Part shown: positions 39,791 through 45,509 of the stretch, one piece after another | How the letters are laid out: every line of letters begins with the position of its first letter | Position numbering within the stretch: the stretch's first letter is position 1 | Source: an uncultured bacterium | GTDB taxonomy: Bacteria; Verrucomicrobiota; Lentisphaeria; Victivallales; UBA1829 | DNA: 45,509 bases | Direction of reading: 5' to 3' | Assembly (NCBI GenBank): GCA_949290385.1 | Contig: CASERY010000024.1 | Span: forward strand, 1-45,509 | Notes under the pieces: model-generated | Database searches by the model: none | Seen by the model: the letters and a program-made list of their open reading frames with translations, nothing else | What the model was told of the DNA's origin: nothing | Position numbers and translations under genes: made by a program

Positions 39791-40348
39791 ATGAATACGG
39801 ATGAAATTAAAAATTTTATAGCGGAAAAAGTTGATGAAGGTCTTTCTCTTTCACAGATTCAGGATCTTCTGAACGAAAAGAATGTAAAGCTTACTTTTAT
39901 GGAATTGCGTCTGATTGCTTCTGAAATTGAAAGTGGTGTATTCAAAAAACAGGAATCTGCCCACTCTTCCGCAGCCAAGAACGCGCCTTCCGGGGGAGAG
40001 ACTGCTCCGGAAGCGGAGAATATCCGTGAAAAAATGGCTGACAATACAGAAGACGGTTTTTCACAGGAGGATACTTCAGCAGATTTGATGGATGATGATC
40101 CATCTGCTTCTGATGGCAGTCGTGGAAATGAGGGGGGAATCCGTGGTAAGACATCTGTTACCGTCAGTCCTATTCAGCGTCCTGGCTTTGCTGCGTGCGG
40201 GTCAGTCAGTTTTGGTTCCGGTGTGACTGCCGAGTGGTTCCTGGATCAGACGGGGCGCCTTGGACTTGACAATGTCAAAGGAGGAAAGCCGGACCAACAG
40301 GATATTGTGGAATTTCAGAAAGAGCTGCAGAAGGCATTTGGCGCATAA
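39791..40348 (+). CDS. Conserved protein of unknown function (PVC-type C-terminal domain)
   Basis: A 185-residue soluble protein. The N-terminal 55 residues are helical (DEIKNFIAEKVDEGLSLSQI), a low-complexity acidic linker rich in Ser, Asp and Glu spans about 55-115, and the C-terminal 60 residues (PGFAACGSVSFGSGVTAEWF, then LDQTGRLGLD and QQDIVEFQKEL) look conserved. I recall this C-terminal pattern from hypothetical proteins of Verrucomicrobiota, but have no function for it. It lies between the SLC12-like gene and the methionine synthase genes on the same strand. No in-frame TAG. Stop TAA. Confidence 0.75.
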   Translation: MNTDEIKNFIAEKVDEGLSLSQIQDLLNEKNVKLTFMELRLIASEIESGVFKKQESAHSSAAKNAPSGGETAPEAENIREKMADNTEDGFSQEDTSADLMDDDPSASDGSRGNEGGIRGKTSVTVSPIQRPGFAACGSVSFGSGVTAEWFLDQTGRLGLDNVKGGKPDQQDIVEFQKELQKAFGA

Positions 40349-40504
40349 AGCAATTCTTGTTTTCTGTGGAGAGAATGAGAAAAAAGATGAGCTATGTTCC
40401 AGGACTGTTGTTCTGAAGTCTTCTGGCTCCTGGAGGAAGGAGATTTCAAAGGATTCTGATTCTGGATTCTGTGGCGGGATTGTGTGTGATTCTGGAGGTA
40501 TTGA

Positions 40505-41149
40505 TTGATCGGTGATATTCATTGTTTCAGCCGTATGAGCCTGGAATATCCGGAAAAAATGGTTTTTGCACGTTTAGGCGGACATTTACATAAAACCATT
40601 CTGGAGGGTTCTGCAGCGGAGAAGGTAAGACATGCTGCGATTCATGCATTTTCTCTGTGCAGGCCTCAGGGGCGTTATTGTGTTCTTCCTGTACGGGAAG
40701 TATCTGAAACTGGAATCCTTCTAACGGATGGCAGTGCGGTGTCTTCCTGCGATTTTGCCAGAAAGTGCAAAAACATTACACATCTCTGGTGTGCAGCGGT
40801 AACCGTCGGGGTTGATATTACGGAAGCCAGAGATTCTCTTGAGTCTGTAGCAGAGCGGGCCGTGTATGATGCCGTGGGGGGGGAAACAGCGGATGCCGCT
40901 ATGGAATTCATGCACCGGAAATGTTGCCGGGATCTGTTGAGTCGTGGACTGAATCTTTCGGAACGCCGTTTTTCTCCGGGATATGGAGATATGCCGCTTG
41001 AACTTCAGTTTTTTTTGTACAATCTTTTAAAAATGAATGAAATGGGTATAACACTATCTGACCGGTGCTTTATGACGCCTGAGAAATCGGTAACGGCATT
41101 TGCCGGAATTACCTCAATTCAAGGATCTGTTTTTTATGACACGAAATGA
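40505..41149 (+). CDS. Stand-alone methionine synthase reactivation (B12 activation) domain protein
   Basis: A 214-residue protein of the Met_synt_B12 activation type, which rebinds S-adenosylmethionine and reductively remethylates cob(II)alamin in MetH. Motifs include the YDAVGGETADAAMEFMH helix and RFSPGYGDMPLELQ, the typical SAM-loop RxSPGYxD/E. In most MetH this domain is fused at the C terminus; here it is separate. The start is probably TTG 40505, with GGAGG six bases upstream; an ATG in frame lies 30 bases further. Its end overlaps the metH start by 14 bases. Stop TGA. Confidence 0.85.
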   Translation: MIGDIHCFSRMSLEYPEKMVFARLGGHLHKTILEGSAAEKVRHAAIHAFSLCRPQGRYCVLPVREVSETGILLTDGSAVSSCDFARKCKNITHLWCAAVTVGVDITEARDSLESVAERAVYDAVGGETADAAMEFMHRKCCRDLLSRGLNLSERRFSPGYGDMPLELQFFLYNLLKMNEMGITLSDRCFMTPEKSVTAFAGITSIQGSVFYDTK

Positions 41150-43571
41150 ATTTCAAGAATATGCCGGATCTCAGTGTCTGATTCTGGATGGGGCTACCGG
41201 TACAGAGCTGATTAAACGTGGAATGCCGGGAGGAGTCTGTCCGGAACTGTGGGTTTATGAGCACCCGGAGGTCATCTTGGATGTTCATACAGCCTATCGT
41301 GAAGCCGGAAGCCATATTGTTTATGCTCCGACCTTTGGAGGAAATCGTTGCAAACTGGAAGAATTTCATCTGGCAGACCGTCTTCATGAAATTGTCAGTG
41401 GACTTGTACGAATGACACGGAGAAAGTCGTCGGATTCCTCCTAGCTGGTTTTTGGAGATATTGCGCCAACAGGACGTTTTGTTGAACCCTATGGAGATTT
41501 GCCGTTTGAGGAGGCCGTGGAGATTTTTCGGGAAACTGCGGCTGCGATGGCTGAAGGCGGCGTGGATGGTTTTGCCATTGAGACCATGATGGATCTTCAG
41601 GAAGCCCGTGCTGCACTGCTGGGGGTTCGGGAAGCGGCTCCGGATTTGCCGGTTCTTGTGACCATGACGTTTGAGCCATCTGGAAGAACCTTGACAGGTG
41701 TTCATCCTGTCTGTGCATTGAATGCTCTTCAGGCACTGGGGGCGGATGCCTTCGGATGTAACTGTTCCACAGGACCTGCTGAAATGGCGGAAATCCTTGC
41801 TGAAATAAAGCCGTTTGCAAAAATTCCTCTGATTGCAAAACCGAATGCCGGATTGCCGAGAATGGAACAGGGGAGAACTATTTTCCCGATGGGTCCGGAG
41901 GAATTTGCTTCATATGCAGACCGTCTTTTTGAATCTGGTGCATCCATTTTCGGGGGATGCTGCGGCACAACGCCAGAGCATATCCGATGTCTTTCAAACG
42001 CTGTGAAGAAATGTGGAAAACCAGAGAAAAGAAAACCGGTTTCAGGTGTTGTATCCTCTGTTTCTGAGTATCGCAGATTATCTGTGGATCAGCTATTCAC
42101 AGTTATTGGCGAACGCATTAACCCAACTGGAAAGAAGGCGCTGCAGGCGGAGCTCCGGGCTGGAAAAACAGATTTGATTTTTGATTTTGCTTTACAGCAG
42201 ACTTCAGCAGGAGCTTCTATTCTGGATGTCAATATGGGGCTTTCAGGTATTCAGGAGTCGGAAATGATGCGAAAAGCTCTGTGCCGTTTGCTGCATTGCA
42301 CAGCAGCGCCGCTCTGTATAGATTCAACAGATCCGGATACGGTAGAACAGGCACTGCGTCTGTATCCGGGACGAGCACTTCTGAATTCCATCTCAGCTGA
42401 AGAGAAGCGTCTGAAACAGATTCTTCCCATTGCAGCAAAATACGGGGCAATGCTGATTCTTCTTCCATTGACGGACGATGGCATACCCGCCACAGCCGAG
42501 GAACGGATGAAGGTGGTAGATCTTATTCTAAAAGAGGCTGCACAGTACGGTTATACCGTGGAAGATGTGTGTGTGGATGCCTTGATTATGACAGTTTCAG
42601 CAAATCCTGAGGCAGCAAAAGTATCTCTGGAGTTAATCCGCCGCTGTACAGAACGTGGAATGAATACTGTTTGCGGACTCTCTAATGTGAGTTTTGGTCT
42701 TCCGTCGCGGCCCCTGCTGAATCAGACATTTTTAGGGATGGCAATGGGGCATGGCCTGAATATGGCGATTGCCAATCCCCTGTCAGAAGAACTGATGAAT
42801 ATGATTGCAGCTGGAGATGTCCTTTCCGGAAGAGATAGACAGATGAAAAACTTCCTGTCAAAGTTTGCGAATTCTGCCCAGACAGGAAAACCGGAGCAGG
42901 GACATGGCAGATCATCATCCGCTATGCGGAATCTGACCCCGGATGAGCAGGTCTTTCAATGTGTTCTCCTGGGGGATGCTGAGGGAATTGTCAAACGGAT
43001 TGATGCACTGCTTGCAGCGGGCAGGGATCCTTCAGACATAATCAGCGATATTTTAATCCCAGCCATTACAGAAGTGGGAAAGAAATATGAAAGCAAGGAG
43101 TATTTTCTTCCTCAGTTGATTATGAGCGCAGAGGCCATGGAGAAAGCGTCAAAATATCTGGAGCCGTTGCTTTTGAAAGAGAAAGGTCCGGGTGGCCAGA
43201 AGACAAAAATGATCTTAGCGACGGTGAAAGGGGATATTCATGATATCGGGAAAAATATTGTAGGTGTCATGTTTCGCAATTACGACTTTGACGTGATTGA
43301 TTTGGGAAAAGATGTTCCGCCGGAACGGATTCTGGATACTGCTGTACGGGAGAACGTTACCTTGATAGGACTTTCGGCACTGATGACAACCACAATGAAT
43401 TCCATGCGGGATGTCATTAACCTTGCAAAAGCGCGCGGGTTAACCCATTTAAAATTCATGATCGGTGGAGCTGTTGTGGATCAGAATTTTGCGGATGAGA
43501 TTGGAGCCTATTATGCGCCTGACCCCATGAGTGCGGTACGACTGGCAAAAAAACTGCTGAATCTTGAATGA
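41136..43571 (+). CDS. metH: Cobalamin-dependent methionine synthase core (MetH), with one in-frame TAG
   Basis: An 811-residue MetH lacking the C-terminal activation domain. The homocysteine domain starts with LILDGATGTELIKRG. Codon 103 (41442-41444) is TAG after RRKSSDSS, before LVFGDIAPTGRFVEPYGDL. Zinc-ligand Cys motifs GCNCSTGP and GGCCGTTPEH follow, then the pterin domain (VIGERINPTGKK), the B12 cap and the cobalamin-binding domain with GDIHDIGKNIVG (His ligand). Terminating at TAG would give a 102-residue fragment. No start with ribosome site follows the TAG at once. The reactivation domain is encoded just upstream. Stop TGA. Confidence 0.94.
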
Positions 43572-43936
43572 ACTGTTGGTCTTTCATATCTGGCTTTGAA
43601 ACACTCATAAAAAGCATAACTACAAATCTATTTACAGCTTCAACCTATTCTAATGTTTGAGGTGTCGTAGACTGGATCCGGCATATGCTTAAGCTGGAGA
43701 TGTGTGATGAAAGGCATTGGATTTGTCATTATTCTGATGATGAAAGAGAAAGCCTGAATTCATCGAATGTGCTTATATATAAGTTTATAATAAAATAGGA
43801 TCAGGAAGATCCATAGTAACTTATATAAGGAATCGTTGTTTCGCAGAATATGGGAAAAGAAATAAAAAAATCAATGTGTTTCTTTTACGAATGGATGGAT
43901 TGCTGAATTTTGTCCGTTTTTTTAGCTAACTGCGGG
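43572..43936. other. Stretch without a supported gene
   Basis: Only short frames are present. One plus-strand frame from ATG 43686 runs 37 codons, then through two TAG codons to TAA at about 43822, but it has no homology or ribosome site, so I did not call it. No clear terminator for metH was found. Confidence 0.4.
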
Positions 43937-44338
43937 TTAGGACAGAGATGATAAACAGAACTATGTAAAGATCAGTAGAATCATTAAATGTCCTCCCATA
44001 TCCAGTACGCACAGCATTCTGATATGAGTCCAGAGAATGGAACTTTTCCAGAAAACAAAAAGAAGCCCTCTGTACACAGTTTCTGCAATAAAAGCATATG
44101 CAATGAAGTTTGTCAGAGGGTTCAGTCTTTGCGATGAAAAAGAAAAAATATTCCAAAAATCTCTGGTTACGCCACATAAAGGGCATTCCTGTCCGGTAAC
44201 TCGTTTGTATGGACAGGAAAACTGGATTCCATATCCTTCCAACTATTTTGCCGCAAAAAGATAAATTAGGAAATACAAGCCAAAAGAAATGATTGTCCAG
44301 TGATAAATTTTAAAAAACGTTGTTTCTTTTTCTTGCAT
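43937..44338 (-). CDS. DUF2752 membrane protein, with two in-frame TAGs
   Basis: A 133-residue membrane protein when TAG is read through. The N terminus MQEKETTFFKIYHW leads into a first helix (FGLYFLIYLFAAK). Codon 32 (44243-44245) is TAG. The diagnostic DUF2752 motif follows: CPYKRVTGQECPLCGVTRDF (Cys pair CPLCG and TR). Two further helices follow. Codon 126 (43961-43963) is TAG, with FCLSSLS before TAA at 43937. Without read-through, the first helix would be missed and the C terminus shortened. DUF2752 function is unknown. The ribosome site before ATG 44338 is weak. Confidence 0.78.
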
Positions 44339-44374
44339 TGTGTTTTCAGTAAAAAAAAGAGATATTCCGTTTCA

Positions 44375-44638
44375 TTAGATTTCCGTGCTTACACTTGTAG
44401 TTGCTGCAGCTGCAAAAACAAAACACCAGAAAATGATAATGATAAGGGCAATTGCATTCGTCACAATGCCGGCAATTCCACATCCTTTAGGTTTCTGCTC
44501 TTTACTTTTCAGTACAACATCAACAATGCCTAGAGCCAATCCTACTAATACAGGGACAAATAATAAAATTGCCGTCGGACATGGAATAAATGCTAAGATA
44601 ACAGCGATAATACCAATAACCATTGATGCAATTCCCAT
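44375..44638 (-). CDS. Small membrane protein, DUF4190-like
   Basis: An 87-residue protein with two or three hydrophobic helices (MVIGIIAVILAFIPCP, LLFVPVLVGLALGIVDVVL, AIALIIIIFWCFVFA) and a small polar loop KSKEQKPKGCGIAGIV. The layout matches DUF4190-type proteins, which often sit near DUF2752 genes as here. AAGGAG lies eight bases before ATG 44638. No in-frame TAG. Stop TAA. Confidence 0.72.
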   Translation of the reverse strand: MGIASMVIGIIAVILAFIPCPTAILLFVPVLVGLALGIVDVVLKSKEQKPKGCGIAGIVTNAIALIIIIFWCFVFAAAATTSVSTEI

Positions 44639-44678
44639 AAGAATACTCCTTTTTGGTTCGTATTTCTGGTACTGTAGT

Positions 44679-44840
44679 TCAACGTCTTTTTTTAATCCAT
44701 TTAAACAGATGAGACAAGAGAGAGATAATCAAAATTATTCCGCGGACAATAGCAGTTCCAACTGCATCCCGAGCAGTTTTTATTGGAAAATCCCTATGGA
44801 TGTCTTCATTACCATTATATCCATTATCAGATAATTGCAA
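44679..44840 (-). CDS. Possible small membrane protein (53 residues), start uncertain
   Basis: A leftward frame with a polar N terminus (SDNGYNGNEDIHRD), one hydrophobic helix (VRGIILIISLLSHLF) and a basic tail (KWIKKRR) ends at TGA 44679, 41 bases before the DUF4190-like gene. Upstream stops force a TTG start at 44840 with no clear ribosome site, so it may instead be the tail of a broken gene. Confidence 0.3.
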   Translation of the reverse strand: MQLSDNGYNGNEDIHRDFPIKTARDAVGTAIVRGIILIISLLSHLFKWIKKRR

Positions 44841-45060
44841 ATCTTTGCTTAGATTTTATTATCGTTTTTTGAGAAGAATATCGTCAATGGTTACAACTAT
44901 ATTCTGTTTTAATTCCCCTTGTAAAAAAGAACAAGTTTTTATAAAAGAAAATAAAATTCATTTTTTTGAGTTCAGTATTTCTCTGTCACACTCGAAAACG
45001 GGATAACTAGACTTGGTGTAAAAGGCCCGTTAAATGAATCAGAAAATAAAGGATGTTTTT

Positions 45061-45283
45061 ATGAAAAAGTCATAGTATAACTCCAAATTCAAAAGCCGTG
45101 CGGAGCTTGAAGCTCTGTACATGGATTTGGCCGAGTCTGAGATCGCGGACAATTATCAGTTTATTTATCCGTGATCAGGTTCAACAGGAAAAAAAGAAAC
45201 TCATGGAAGGCGCTTTCGCGATTTTCCAGTCCAAGACAACAGAGCTGGAAGAAAGGAAGAATCGTATACTGAAGACGATCTGA
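45061..45283 (+). pseudogene. Frameshifted IS3-family orfA remnant
   Basis: Starts MKKS, has TAG at codon 5 (45073-45075), then YNSKFKSRAELEALYMDLAE, the helix-turn-helix part of IS3 OrfA. Near 45165 the frame shifts, and the coiled-coil part continues in another frame (DQVQQEKKKLMEGAFAIF, then QSKTTELEERKNRILKTI) to TGA at 45281. The TAG is compatible with the sense reading seen elsewhere, but the frameshift means the gene is dead in any case. Confidence 0.7.
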
Positions 45284-45382
45284 TGAGGAAATCGGAGGTT
45301 TTGAAATCAAGAATGAATTTTTATGAAGTTACGTCCCTGACCAGTGCGACTTGAATGTGGAAAAGCTTAAATAAGCGATCAG

Positions 45383-45509
45383 AATCCGGCTTTAAGCGTG
45401 AGTCGTCAGTTGAAGCTGCTTCAGGTTCCTCATTCGAGCTTTTATTACAAAAGCCAAAGGGAGATTTCCCGGACAGCTTCCGGCGAGCGGGTCAAGGACG
45501 AAATGATGG
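45383..45509 (+). pseudogene. IS3-family orfB (transposase) N-terminal fragment
   Basis: About 42 residues (ALSVSRQLKLLQVPHSSFYY, then KSQREISRTASGERVKDEM) match the N-terminal part of IS3-family OrfB and run off the window edge. No start codon is seen in frame nearby, and the sequence between orfA and here contains stops. The DDE catalytic core lies outside the window. Confidence 0.6.

Larger units (their letters stand above)
45041..45509 (+). mobile_element. Decayed IS3-family insertion sequence, cut by the window end
   Basis: Remnants of orfA (45061-45283) and the start of orfB (45383-45509, NPALSVSRQLKLLQVPHSSF then YYKSQREI) appear in the order expected for IS3-family elements. The left inverted repeat is not identified with confidence and the right end lies outside the window. 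Several stops and a frameshift show decay. Confidence 0.7.

Noticed and set aside
43686..43824. Small plus-strand frame that opens only if TAG is sense
   Set aside because: No homology, no ribosome binding site, and two TAG codons in the last few codons; too weak to call.
3705..44245. Explaining the TAG-split genes as ordinary pseudogenes
   Set aside because: Interruptions are almost exclusively TAG, frames resume exactly, key motifs are intact after the TAG, and no TAG serves as a true stop. Pseudogenes would also show TGA, TAA and frameshifts.
3705..44245. Pyrrolysine as the main explanation
   Set aside because: No methylamine methyltransferase or pylS/pylT is visible, and the TAGs lie in unrelated housekeeping genes, often at ordinary polar positions. 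It is not formally excluded without the rest of the genome.
1..45509. A suppressor tRNA (CUA anticodon) or other tRNA gene in the window
   Set aside because: I looked for T-arm GTTCGAATC/GTTCAAATC-like patterns outside genes on both strands and found no credible tRNA; matches were inside coding sequence. It should be elsewhere in the genome.
1..45509. CRISPR array or prophage
   Set aside because: No regularly spaced identical repeats with unique spacers of CRISPR type, no cas genes, and no phage structural or integrase genes. The 69-base-spaced repeats have only three copies, one partial.

Overview
The window is a chromosomal segment of an anaerobic bacterium, most likely from the Verrucomicrobiota/Lentisphaerota side of the PVC group. 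This is inferred from the formylglycine-sulfatase plus anSME maturase pair, orphan PTS EIIA and EIIA-CBS proteins, a small conserved protein of a type I associate with Verrucomicrobiota, a complete Rnf complex, and an iron-only-hydrogenase-type regulator. About 37 protein genes are supported.

The central observation is that TAG behaves as a sense codon. Twenty in-frame TAG codons fall inside 15 otherwise intact genes: rnfC, rnfD, a methyltransferase (2), a MATE exporter, larE, amtB, an exported coiled-coil protein (2), moxR, a Bat-operon membrane protein, a sodium:solute symporter (2), EIIA-CBS, an ArsB/NhaD-like transporter, an SLC12-like cotransporter (2), metH and a DUF2752 protein (2). 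In each case the reading frame resumes exactly and the family homology continues. None of the 37 genes ends in TAG (about 20 end in TAA, 17 in TGA). Only one gene, a sulfatase, is interrupted by a different stop (TAA). Contexts fit glutamine best, but tyrosine, tryptophan or pyrrolysine are not excluded. A standard-code annotation would break many of these genes into pieces.

Layout. 0.2-6.8 kb, minus strand: rnfABCDGE in the classical order, then an ABC ATPase and a terminator. 6.8-8.0 kb: no gene seen. 8.0-11.2 kb, plus: TPR membrane protein, SpoU-type rRNA methyltransferase, PTS EIIA, SAM methyltransferase. 11.4-14.2 kb, minus: sulfatase and its maturase. 14.7-16.0 kb, plus: MATE exporter. 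16.3-18.3 kb, minus: LarE, NifX-like protein, TM1266-type regulator. 18.5-20.3 kb, plus: TPP riboswitch, thi4, thiE. 20.4-22.2 kb, minus: glnK-amtB behind a clear sigma-54 promoter. 22.8-24.7 kb, minus: exported coiled-coil protein and a CPBP protease. 25-29 kb, plus: MoxR/DUF58/membrane protein/vWA (Bat-type) operon. 29-30.2 kb: non-coding DNA with two kinds of spaced palindromic repeat. 30.2-34.5 kb: sodium:sugar symporter (plus) and a converging GH36-like glycosidase (minus). 34.7-43.6 kb, plus: EIIA-CBS, ArsB/NhaD-like and SLC12-like transporters, a small conserved protein, and a split cobalamin-dependent methionine synthase (separate reactivation protein, then MetH core). 43.9-44.9 kb, minus: small membrane proteins. 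The right edge holds a decayed IS3-family element.

How the genes fit together: Rnf makes a sodium or proton gradient from ferredoxin. The SSS symporter, MATE exporter, ArsB/NhaD-like and SLC12-like transporters could spend or regulate ion gradients, with EIIA and CBS domains as plausible sensors. Nitrogen supply (glnK-amtB), thiamine (riboswitch) and methionine (B12) systems add conventional regulation. Several of these core functions depend on reading through TAG.
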